Of a stretch of 53,882 nucleotides of DNA, positions 8,059-18,193 are shown in pieces. The first letter of the stretch is position 1. Every line of letters begins with the position of its first letter. The position numbers were made by a program, and so were the translations under genes. The notes below the pieces were generated by a model. The model was not told the origin of the DNA. It saw only the letters and a list, made by a program, of their open reading frames with translations, and ran no database searches. The stretch is from the NCBI GenBank assembly GCA_029558905.1, contig JAKQCX010000026.1, positions 1 to 53,882 of the forward strand. The letters are read 5' to 3'. Origin of the DNA: Pseudomonadota bacterium. Lineage in GTDB: Bacteria > Pseudomonadota > Gammaproteobacteria > Burkholderiales > Thiobacillaceae.

Positions 8059-10695
8059 ATGTTTGCCAGAAATGCCCGTCTCGTGCGCAGGCTGATCTTC
8101 ACGGTAGGCACCGGCTTTGTCCTGGTTCTGCTGCTGATCGGCGCCATCCTCTTCGTGGGGCTGCGGCAGCTGGCGGAGGTCAACTCCTGTCTGGAAACCA
8201 TCGTCGACGAGCACAACGTCAAGACCCAGCTGGCATTCCGCATGCGCGGCATCCTGCGGGACCGGGCCATTGCCATGCTCTCCCTCGTGGTGATCAACGA
8301 GCCCTTCGAGAAAGACGACGAGATGATGCGTTTCTACGGCTTCGGCGAGGCCTACCAGAAGACACGCCAGCGACTGGAAAACTATGTCCGCCACGACGAG
8401 GAGCGGGTGTTGCTGGCCAATATCGATCGCATCACGCGCATCAATCGCCCGGTCATGATCCATACCGTGGACCTGGCCATGGACGGCCATACCTCCCAGG
8501 CCCTCGAGGTCCTGGAGCAGGATGCCATCTTCCTGCAGCACCATCTGGTGCGCGACCTGGACAACCTGATCCGCTTCCAGCGCGAACGAAGCAAGCTGGC
8601 CGCCGATGCGGCCCGGCACAATTACATCCACATCCGCACCCTGATGCTTCTGCTGGGGACCCTGGCCGTATTGGTGGCGGCCATCGTGGCCTGGGCCGTG
8701 ATACGCCGCACGGTCCGCCTGGCGACCGCCACGGAGCTGGAGGGCACCAAGTACCAGACCCTGTTCGAAACCAACACGGATGGCATCGTCATCCTCGATG
8801 ACGGCGGCTTCATCGACTGCAACAGCGCCACCCTGGAAATGTTCCACATGTCATCGCGGGAGGAATTCCTCGCCTGCCGGCCCGAGGACCTGGGCCAGGC
8901 CATCCAGGCCGACGGCGGCACGGCCAAGGACCTGGCGGAACACAACATCCGGCAGGCCCTGCGGCAGGGCCACGCCTTTTTCGAATGGATCGCGCGTCGG
9001 CCCGACGGCAGCACTTTCCCCGCCAGTCTGTCCCTGCACACCATGACCCTGGAGGGACGTCGGGTGATCCAGGCCATCATGCGGGACGTGTCCGTCCAGA
9101 AAGAGAGCGAGGACACCCTGAAGCGGGCGCGGGATGCCGCCCTGGGCGCCGCGGAAATGAAATCCCAGTTCATGGCCAATGTCAGCCACGAGATCCGTAC
9201 GCCCATGAACGGTATCCTGGGCATGAGCAGGCTCCTGCTGGATACGGACCTGACGCCGCGCCAGCGGGATTATGCCGAGTCCGTGGCGACCTCGGCCGAG
9301 GCCCTGATGCGTGTCATCAACGATGTGCTGGATTTCTCCAAGATCGAGGCGGGTCGCTTCAGCCTGGAGCCGACCGATTTCAATCTGACCGACCTGCTAC
9401 GGGAGGTCCTGGAGTTCTACATCCCCCGGACGGACGCCAAGGGCCTGGCCCTGCGCCTGGAACGCCACGAGGGCCTGGCCGATTGGGTGCATGGCGATGC
9501 GCTGCGTCTGCGCCAGATCCTGCTCAATCTGCTGGACAACGCCGTCAAGTTCACACAGGAGGGGGAGATCCGCGTGGTGGTGGAGTCCCTGGCCCAGCAC
9601 CCCGGACAGATCCGCTTTTCCGTGCAGGACACGGGGCCGGGCATGAGCCCGGAGGTGCAGGCTCGCGTCTTCCAGGCCTTCACCCAGGGGGACGGCTCCA
9701 TCACACGCCGCTTCGGCGGCACGGGCCTGGGCCTGACCATCTGCCGGCAACTGGCGGAACTCATGGGAGGCAGCCTGGAGCTGGAAAGCGTGCCGGATCA
9801 GGGCAGCCGCTTCCAGCTCACCCTGCCCCTGCCCGCGGCCACCACGGCCAGCCCACCGCGCACGGCCCAAGCCGCGGAACTGTCCTTTCCGGAAACCCGT
9901 GTGCTGCTGGCCGAAGACAACCCCGTGAACCGCAAACTCACGCAATACATGCTGGAGCGCCTGTGCGTGGAGGTACTGTCCGCGGCGGATGGCAAGCAGG
10001 CCTTCGATGCGCTGAGGCAGGAGCAGGAAGCCCGGCGCCGTGTGGACCTGATCCTCATGGATGCGCAGATGCCGGAGTGGGACGGCCTGACCGCCACCCG
10101 CGCCATCCGCGCCTGGGAACACACGCTGGCCTGCCCGCGCCTGCCCATCCTGGCCCTCACCGCGAATGCCATGGAGGGTTTCGACGAGGAATGCCGCCAG
10201 GCCGGCATGGACGGCATCCTGATCAAGCCCCTGCAGGCGCAGGAGCTGACGGACGCCCTGGCGCACTGGCTGCCGCATCGGGCACGCGAGCGCAGTGGCA
10301 GGGCCCCGGAGCCCGAAAGTATGTTCCACACGCCAGGAGAACCACGGCTCTTCGATCTAGGCAAGATTCGCAAGATCTGCCGCGACGATCCGGCCCGGAT
10401 ACAGGAAATGCTAGAACTGTTCCTGCACAGCACCGAATCCCTGCTGGATACCCTGAGCCAAAGCATACGGGCGCAGGATGCCCTACTGGCCGCGCGCCAG
10501 GCCCATCAGATCCAGGGCGCGGCCGCCTATCTGGGCGCGCGGGACATGGCCCGGCATGCCCAGGCCACCGAGCAGCGGGCCTGGGCGGGCGATTGCCCGG
10601 GCTGCGTCGAGCACATGGAAGAACTGGAATCCGCCTTCATCGCCCTGCGTCTGGAAATCGAGAATGCCCTCAACCAACTGGAAACCCGCGGGTAG
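8059..10695 (+). CDS. Hybrid sensor histidine kinase with receiver and Hpt domains
   Basis: Inner-membrane phosphorelay sensor of 878 residues. In order: TM1 (about 13-36), a periplasmic helical sensor of about 155 residues resembling four-helix-bundle chemoreceptor domains, TM2 (193-215), a PAS domain (about 226-345, YQTLFETNTDGIVILDD), HisKA with the phospho-accepting histidine in NVSHEIRTPMNG (H377), HATPase with LLNLLDNAVKFT, DTGPGMSPE and GGTGLGLTIC, a receiver domain from about 613 with the acidic pair in LLAEDN and phospho-Asp near 668 (LILMDAQMP), and a C-terminal Hpt whose histidine lies in RQAHQIQGAAAYLGA (near 816). The usual Lys after the Hpt histidine is Gln here. No response regulator gene is adjacent, so the output is probably encoded elsewhere. 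Confidence 0.93.
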   Translation: MFARNARLVRRLIFTVGTGFVLVLLLIGAILFVGLRQLAEVNSCLETIVDEHNVKTQLAFRMRGILRDRAIAMLSLVVINEPFEKDDEMMRFYGFGEAYQKTRQRLENYVRHDEERVLLANIDRITRINRPVMIHTVDLAMDGHTSQALEVLEQDAIFLQHHLVRDLDNLIRFQRERSKLAADAARHNYIHIRTLMLLLGTLAVLVAAIVAWAVIRRTVRLATATELEGTKYQTLFETNTDGIVILDDGGFIDCNSATLEMFHMSSREEFLACRPEDLGQAIQADGGTAKDLAEHNIRQALRQGHAFFEWIARRPDGSTFPASLSLHTMTLEGRRVIQAIMRDVSVQKESEDTLKRARDAALGAAEMKSQFMANVSHEIRTPMNGILGMSRLLLDTDLTPRQRDYAESVATSAEALMRVINDVLDFSKIEAGRFSLEPTDFNLTDLLREVLEFYIPRTDAKGLALRLERHEGLADWVHGDALRLRQILLNLLDNAVKFTQEGEIRVVVESLAQHPGQIRFSVQDTGPGMSPEVQARVFQAFTQGDGSITRRFGGTGLGLTICRQLAELMGGSLELESVPDQGSRFQLTLPLPAATTASPPRTAQAAELSFPETRVLLAEDNPVNRKLTQYMLERLCVEVLSAADGKQAFDALRQEQEARRRVDLILMDAQMPEWDGLTATRAIRAWEHTLACPRLPILALTANAMEGFDEECRQAGMDGILIKPLQAQELTDALAHWLPHRARERSGRAPEPESMFHTPGEPRLFDLGKIRKICRDDPARIQEMLELFLHSTESLLDTLSQSIRAQDALLAARQAHQIQGAAAYLGARDMARHAQATEQRAWAGDCPGCVEHMEELESAFIALRLEIENALNQLETRG

Positions 10696-12012
<1,317 letters not shown>

Positions 12013-12063
12013 CCGGGTCGCGGCGCGGACATGCCCGCAATGGCCGTCCCAGGCCTGCAGGCC

Positions 12064-12657
12064 TCAACGTACCGTGTGTCGCACGCGGCGCCCCTGGTAA
12101 TCCAGCACGACACCATCGGGTGCGATCTCTACCAGTCTGATGCCTCCCGGCAAGACGTCCCCCTGACGGTAGATTTCACCATTGAGCATGACCCGGCGTT
12201 CCGCGGGCACGTCGGAATGGACCAGAAAGGCGATGTCCGGCCGGGCCGGTTCATGGGCCGACGCGGATGGTGGAGCGGGTGACTCGGGGGTCCGCGCCTG
12301 GACATGCGCGGACCCGGGCTTTTCGGATCGGGGAACCGCGCCTGGCCGGGCATGGGTGATGGGCGGGCTGGCGGGTGGGGATGCCGGCAGCGCGCGCGCA
12401 CCCTCCGGGGTGCCATATGCGTCGGGCACCAAGGCCACGGCAGGGCCGGTCGGCTGATCCTGCCGCGTATTCCAGGGCCCCAGCCAGCCCAGTGCCACGC
12501 CCAGCAACAACAGGCCTGGCGGCAGCAGGATGCGCAGCAGCACCCGGCGTCTGTCCGTCCGGACGGGTGGCAGTCGACCGGACAGGACATATGGGCCAGG
12601 AGTCCCCAGCTGCCGCTGTTGCTCGGATTTTCTCAGGGCATCCAGGATGTAGGACAT
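12064..12657 (-). CDS. gspB: General secretion pathway protein B (ExeB-like)
   Basis: Partner of GspA in assembling the type II secretion secretin across the peptidoglycan. The 197-residue protein starts MSYILDALRKSEQQRQL, the very conserved N-terminal signature of ExeB/GspB-type proteins. It then has one membrane segment (about 39-59, VLLRILLPPGLLLLGVALGWL), a long Pro/Ala-rich periplasmic linker (70-140), and a C-terminal GspB domain with VMLNGEIYRQGDVLPGGIRLVEI. The ATG at 12657 is chosen on that signature. The longer frame upstream overlaps gspA. Only two bases separate it from gspA, so the two are cotranscribed. No other type II secretion genes are in the window. Confidence 0.88.
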   Translation of the reverse strand: MSYILDALRKSEQQRQLGTPGPYVLSGRLPPVRTDRRRVLLRILLPPGLLLLGVALGWLGPWNTRQDQPTGPAVALVPDAYGTPEGARALPASPPASPPITHARPGAVPRSEKPGSAHVQARTPESPAPPSASAHEPARPDIAFLVHSDVPAERRVMLNGEIYRQGDVLPGGIRLVEIAPDGVVLDYQGRRVRHTVR

Positions 12658-12659
12658 GA

Positions 12660-14279
12660 CTATGGGCCTCCCTCGCGCGCGTAAAGCCTGGGCACTCCGG
12701 AATCCAGCGCGCCGATCAGACGGATCATGGTTTCGGGACCCACGCTGCCATCCGGTACCAGGCCATGCCGCAGCTGGAAACGCTTCACCTCGTCCAGCAG
12801 TGCCGAATCGAACACGTCGCCGGCGCGCGCCCCGTCGCGCGATCCGCGCAGCGTGGCCATGCACGCGCGCAACCAGTCCACACCGACACCACGGGTGCCC
12901 GGCCGGATCGGTCCCTCTACCCCTGCGACGGGACGCCAGAGCAGGAGATACTCCCCGAGCCAGTGCGTCGCCAGGGCGGACAAGGGTACGGTGCGCGTTT
13001 GCCCCTGCAGGACCAGGCTGGCGGCCTGCGCGGAGAGGCCCGTCAGTGCCACCTGCGTGGGGCGTCCCCGCGCTGTGCGCAGATACAGTATGGCGGGGAG
13101 GTTCAGACGGCGTAATTCGTCCAGTCCCGCGCGCCCGCCGCGGCACCGCAGACCCACTGCCTCGGCCTGGTGGCACAGGTCGTCGGCACGATAACCCACC
13201 CCCCAGGCCTGCAACAGGGCCTGGTGCGCCGACTCGACCGTGGAGGCGGCAAGGGCGTCATCCAGCCACGCCGGGTCACTCTCCACGGCCCGTTCACCAG
13301 CCGCCCCGCCCAAGCGCGTGGCCGGCACCGGAGGGCCCTGTGGCGACCCTTGGACCTGCTCCGGCATCGCCTGCCTTCGCGGCGCGAACCAGGTCCATCC
13401 TCCCGCCAGCGCCAGCGCCAGCACCAGCACCGTGAACGGGGCCAGGCGCGGCCGGCGCGACCAGAACGATGTCCGCGGCCGCACCTCGGCGGCCGCGTGC
13501 TGCAGGATGGCACGATCCACCCGCTCCCTGCCCTGCGCGTAGGCCCCAAGGAGGGCGCGGTCGCACAGCACATTGATGACCCGCGGCACACCGCCGCTGA
13601 GGCGGTACAGGCGCGTCAGTGCGGAATGCGTGAACAGGGGCCGCCGGCAGCCCGCCACCGCCAGCCGATGTTGCACATATTCCGCCACTTCGGTCTTGTC
13701 CAGGGCATCCAGGTGGTAGCGCGCCAGGATACGCTGGGCCAACTGACGCAACTGGGGACGCGCCAGCATCTCACGCAGTTCCGGCTGCCCCAGCAGGATC
13801 ACCCGCAACAGCTTGCACGCATCGGTTTCCAGATTGGTCAGCAGGCGAATCTGTTCCAGCACATCGACGGACAGATTCTGGGCCTCGTCGATGATCAGCA
13901 CGGCCTGGCGTCCTCCGGCATGGGCATCCAGCAGATGCGCGTTGATGCAGTCCACGAACACCTTGACGCTCGCGCTCGCGGGCGCGCCCTGTATGCCGAA
14001 CTCCACGCAGAGGGTGGCCAGCAATTCCTCCACGCTGAGCCGTGGATTGAAGATGTAGGCCACATCGCAGGAGGCGGGCATCTGCCCCAGCAGGCAGCGG
14101 CAGATCGTGGTCTTGCCGGTGCCCACCTCTCCGGTCAGGAGCACGAAGCCGCCCTCGCCCTGGATGCCGAAGAGCAGATGTGCCAGGGCCTCCTGGTGTC
14201 GCCGGCTCATATAGAGATAGCGGGGAGAGGGTGCGATGGAGAAAGGCGCTTCGCGCAGGCCGAAATATTCCAGATACAT
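12660..14279 (-). CDS. gspA: General secretion pathway ATPase A (ExeA-like)
   Basis: AAA ATPase that, with GspB, helps multimerise the secretin of type II secretion and binds peptidoglycan. The 539-residue product opens MYLEYFGLREAPFSIAPSP, typical of ExeA, with Walker A GEVGTGKTT (50-58), Walker B VLIIDEAQ near 130, a membrane segment near 280-299 (FTVLVLALALAGGWTWF), a periplasmic domain that resembles a C39-peptidase fold without an obvious catalytic triad (about 345-440), and a C-terminal peptidoglycan-binding domain (about 465-530, FDSALLDEVKRFQLRHGLVPDG). The start is the ATG at 14279. gspB follows at 2 bp. Confidence 0.9.
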   Translation of the reverse strand: MYLEYFGLREAPFSIAPSPRYLYMSRRHQEALAHLLFGIQGEGGFVLLTGEVGTGKTTICRCLLGQMPASCDVAYIFNPRLSVEELLATLCVEFGIQGAPASASVKVFVDCINAHLLDAHAGGRQAVLIIDEAQNLSVDVLEQIRLLTNLETDACKLLRVILLGQPELREMLARPQLRQLAQRILARYHLDALDKTEVAEYVQHRLAVAGCRRPLFTHSALTRLYRLSGGVPRVINVLCDRALLGAYAQGRERVDRAILQHAAAEVRPRTSFWSRRPRLAPFTVLVLALALAGGWTWFAPRRQAMPEQVQGSPQGPPVPATRLGGAAGERAVESDPAWLDDALAASTVESAHQALLQAWGVGYRADDLCHQAEAVGLRCRGGRAGLDELRRLNLPAILYLRTARGRPTQVALTGLSAQAASLVLQGQTRTVPLSALATHWLGEYLLLWRPVAGVEGPIRPGTRGVGVDWLRACMATLRGSRDGARAGDVFDSALLDEVKRFQLRHGLVPDGSVGPETMIRLIGALDSGVPRLYAREGGP

Positions 14280-14807
14280 GACTCACCCAGACATGGCCTG
14301 CACGCTTCGCACGAAGGTGATCCGGTCCCTGCCCGGACCCGCCCCCGCCCCATGGTCCGGCATTCCGAGACGGGACGCCGGCTGCCGGCGCCCGGCCTCG
14401 ACGGGACCGGCATACATGCTCGGCCGGAACGCCAAGCGGGAAATGTCGACGTGCATCTTCACTGACCGGGATTATGACAAAGGATGCCGGCAAGGGAATG
14501 GACCGCACCCCAGGCAGGGGTGCAGGCGCCTGGGCACCCGGCCCCGTCCGCAGGCCCCGCACACGAGGCCTGCGTGGCGGACGTGACTTGCAGGCCAGGG
14601 CAGCTCCTCGCTCAGGTTTGGATGGCCACACCCGATCCGGCCATTTGCGAGAAATCGATGACCTCCGGCGGCATGCGTCCGACTGGACTGCCCACCAGGC
14701 CGGAGCAGCGGTGGGCTCGTGCCGTGGCGCACCGCATGGCCGCGTTCCGACGGTTGCCCACCACCCTCCTGGGAGCCCCCGCCACCGCACCGGGCAGGAC
14801 CCGGGAT
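14280..14807. other. 528-base intergenic region without a supported gene
   Basis: This lies between the divergently oriented end of the MscS-type gene and the start of gspA (both minus strand). Open frames on both strands here are short and Arg/Pro/Gly-rich without conserved motifs, so none is called. An element reading CATAAT on the minus strand (14471-14476) could be part of a promoter for gspAB, but no good -35 box is seen at the right spacing. Confidence 0.5.
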
Positions 14808-16070
14808 TCAGTCTTGCGGGAGGCGCTGAAGCGCCGCTCCACACGGCTGCTTGCCCAGGATCTGCATGTCGGCACCGGCAGGACTCTGAAACACGCGCAG
14901 GCCGAATTCCGGCAGGATGGCCAGGAGATGATCGAAGATGTCCGACTGGATGCGCTCGTATGCCACCCATGCAGTGTTGCGGGTGAAACAGTACAACTCC
15001 ATGGGGAGGCCCTCCGCAGTGGGGGCGAGCAGGCGCACGATCAGCGTGAGATCCTGGTTGATTTCGGCATGCGCGCGCAGATAGCACAGCACATAGGCGC
15101 GAAAGGTGCCGATGTTGGTGAGGCGCCGCCGGTTGATGTCCTCGTCCACATCGGGGTGGTGCGCATTCCAGGTCGCCAGTTCTGCGTCCTTGGCGACAAA
15201 GTACTCCTGCAGCAAGGTAAAGCGCGCCAGATGGGCGCGTTCCGCGTCACTAAGGAAATGGATACTCTGCTGATCCAGCGGGATGCTGCGCTTGATGCGC
15301 CGCCCCCCCGACTCCGGCATGCTGCGCCAGTTCTTGAAGGAATCCGTGATCAGCCGCTTGGTGGGGATGGTGGTGATGGTCTTGTCCCAGTTCAACACCT
15401 TCACTGTATGAAGGGCGATATCCACCACCTCGCCGTCCGCATTCAGGGGCGGCACCTCGATCCAGTCCCCCAGACGCACCATGTCGTTGGAGCTCAGCTG
15501 CACGCTGGCCACCAGTGACAGCAGGGTGTCCTGGAAGATCAGCATCAATACCGCCGCCATGGCACCCAGACCCGACAGCAGGATCAGGGGGGAACGGTCG
15601 ATCAGGCTGGCGATGATCAGGATGGCAGCCAGGGCATAGATGACGATCTTGAGCACCTGCACGTAGCCCTTGATGGGGCGCTGCTCGCTCTCCGGTCGGC
15701 GCTGGTAAAGGGCAATGGCCAGATTCAGGCCGGCGCCGAGGGCCATGGCAATGGTCAGGACGATGAAGGCGCCGCACACGTTGCGTACCACCGTCACCCA
15801 GGCGGTCGGCAGATCGGGGATCAAGCCGATACCCAGGCTCAACACCAGGGCTGGCACGATGTTGGCCAGGCGGGAAGTCACCGGCAGCGGGGTGATCTCG
15901 GGGTCGTCATGGGGCAGGGCCACCTTCACCAGACGACGCAGGCCCCGCAACAGGATATGCCGGGTGAGCCAGTTGGCCAGCCAGGCCAGCAGGAACAGAC
16001 CCATCAGCCCCGACAGCGCATAGGAACGTGGGTATTGGGCCAGCCAGACATTCAATTGCGACAGATCCAC
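14808..16070 (-). CDS. MscS-family mechanosensitive channel (YbdG-like)
   Basis: Inner-membrane small-conductance mechanosensitive channel that releases solutes on hypo-osmotic shock. About 420 residues with four to five hydrophobic segments in the first 165 residues, then the pore-lining and beta domain region (LLSGLGAMAAVLMLIFQDTLLSLVASVQLSSNDMVRLGDWIEVP; the Gln-Asp after LIF is typical of the YbdG branch) and a long cytosolic vestibule with KVLNWDKTITTIPTKRLI and SFKNWRSMPESGGRRIKR, which match the YbdG/YnaI-like group. Start: a GTG at 16070 is preferred because GGAAGGAG (16080-16087 on the plus strand numbering) lies ten bases before it. The frame also extends to a TTG at 16094 that would place this ribosome site inside the gene. 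Confidence 0.85.
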   Translation of the reverse strand: MDLSQLNVWLAQYPRSYALSGLMGLFLLAWLANWLTRHILLRGLRRLVKVALPHDDPEITPLPVTSRLANIVPALVLSLGIGLIPDLPTAWVTVVRNVCGAFIVLTIAMALGAGLNLAIALYQRRPESEQRPIKGYVQVLKIVIYALAAILIIASLIDRSPLILLSGLGAMAAVLMLIFQDTLLSLVASVQLSSNDMVRLGDWIEVPPLNADGEVVDIALHTVKVLNWDKTITTIPTKRLITDSFKNWRSMPESGGRRIKRSIPLDQQSIHFLSDAERAHLARFTLLQEYFVAKDAELATWNAHHPDVDEDINRRRLTNIGTFRAYVLCYLRAHAEINQDLTLIVRLLAPTAEGLPMELYCFTRNTAWVAYERIQSDIFDHLLAILPEFGLRVFQSPAGADMQILGKQPCGAALQRLPQD

Positions 16071-16317
16071 CTGGGCGGCACTCCTTCCGAACAAACCCCG
16101 CCGACATCAGGCAGGCATCTGATTCTCATGAAAAAACGGGATTCGCCAAAGGTGGGCCACGGATCGCTCGCGGATCGCCTTGCACGCATTCTCATCCTTA
16201 CAGCCCGGCCGGACACAAGACATCCACTCACGGGGTATGATTTGACATCCATTCAAGGTGCCATGCAGACATGCATGCGCCCGACGCCCGATCACGGCAA
16301 CTCAAAGGAGATCAGCC

Positions 16318-16788
16318 ATGCTGCCCACACGTGTAGCGGTGGATGAATACACCACACCCGATCCGGTGACCGCCAACGAAGACATGAGCATAGACGAACT
16401 GCGTCGCCTGATGGAAACCCATGGCATCCGCCATCTCCCGATCGTCCGGGGCAGGACCGTGGTCGGTGTGATCAGCAATCGGGACATACGCCTTGTGTCT
16501 GGTCTGACCTCGGCGGAGAGGATGCAGATTCGCGCCGCGGACATCATGGCTGCAACGCCCATGACCGTGAGTGCTTCCACGCCGCTGGATGAGGTGGCTT
16601 TCGCCATGTCGGAGAGGAAGGTCGGCAGCGTGATCGTCAATGATGAGGATGGGGAGTTTCTGGGTATCTTTACAGCCACGGATGCCTTGAACGCGCTCAT
16701 CGAAATCATTCGTGGTGGAGGTATTCCCGTGTCCTGGGAGGATGCGAACCGGGACACGGGAGAAATCGCGGAAGGCAAGGCGCGGTGA
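16318..16788 (+). CDS. CBS-domain protein
   Basis: A stand-alone pair of CBS domains (156 residues) with no catalytic module: first repeat about 10-65 (DPVTANEDMSIDELRRLMET...IVRGRTVVGVISNRD), second about 80-140 (MTVSASTPLDEVAFAMSERKVGSVIVNDEDGEFLGIFTATDAL). Such proteins bind adenosyl nucleotides such as AMP, ATP or S-adenosylmethionine and act as energy or signal sensors. The partner is unknown. The ATG at 16318 is preceded by AAGGAG at suitable spacing, ruling out the longer frame from 16258. It ends exactly where the oppositely oriented L,D-transpeptidase gene ends, so the two converge with no room for a separate terminator. Confidence 0.9.
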   Translation: MLPTRVAVDEYTTPDPVTANEDMSIDELRRLMETHGIRHLPIVRGRTVVGVISNRDIRLVSGLTSAERMQIRAADIMAATPMTVSASTPLDEVAFAMSERKVGSVIVNDEDGEFLGIFTATDALNALIEIIRGGGIPVSWEDANRDTGEIAEGKAR

Positions 16789-17790
<1,002 letters not shown>

Positions 17791-17836
17791 CGTGACACTC
17801 GAATATCGAGGATTGCCTAACGAATGGAGATGAGTC

Positions 17837-18142
17837 ATGGCATCTTATCAGGATATCCTGAACCAGATCGAAACCCTGAAGAAACAGGCGGAAGCCGCAC
17901 GCAGGCAGGAAATGTCCGCTGCCATCGCGGACATCAAGCGCCTGATGGCGCAGTACGATATCACGCCCGCGGATCTGGGATTTGGTGGACGCGCGGGTGG
18001 CGGCAAGGCCCGGGCCGCGGCCCCCATCGCGAAATACCGTGATCCTGTCAGCGGCAGGACTTGGAGCGGCCGCGGCCGTCGGCCAGCCTGGGTACTGGAA
18101 CATGAGGCGCAGGGCAAGAAGCTGGATGCCTTCAGGATCTGA
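17837..18142 (+). CDS. hns: H-NS family histone-like nucleoid-structuring protein
   Basis: DNA-binding nucleoid protein that silences AT-rich and acquired DNA. The 101-residue product has an N-terminal oligomerising coiled coil (ILNQIETLKKQAEAARRQEM) and the C-terminal H-NS DNA-binding motif YRDPVSGRTWSGRGRRPAWV, where TWSGRGRRP is the AT-hook-like loop. The spacing and composition fit the short H-NS homologues of beta- and gammaproteobacteria. GGAG precedes the ATG. A strong hairpin terminator follows. It is monocistronic and stands between two minus-strand blocks. Confidence 0.93.
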   Translation: MASYQDILNQIETLKKQAEAARRQEMSAAIADIKRLMAQYDITPADLGFGGRAGGGKARAAAPIAKYRDPVSGRTWSGRGRRPAWVLEHEAQGKKLDAFRI

Positions 18143-18169
18143 TCCGGCGCGCAAACCCGTCTGTCCTTC

Positions 18170-18193
18170 AGGCCCTGCCGGCAGGGCCTTTTC
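18170..18193 (+). terminator. Rho-independent terminator of hns
   Basis: A perfect ten-base-pair stem AGGCCCTGCC/GGCAGGGCCT (18170-18189) is followed by TTTTC, 28 bases after the hns stop codon. The end of sucA (opposite strand) lies immediately beyond, so the hairpin may separate the two convergent transcripts. Confidence 0.8.

Noticed and set aside
12050..12063. Palindrome AGGCCTGCAGGCCT between serS and gspB as terminator
   Set aside because: No loop or T-run on either strand, so no clear function.
14472..14732. 86-codon minus-strand frame in the gap before gspA
   Set aside because: No ribosome site, biased composition and no conserved pattern.
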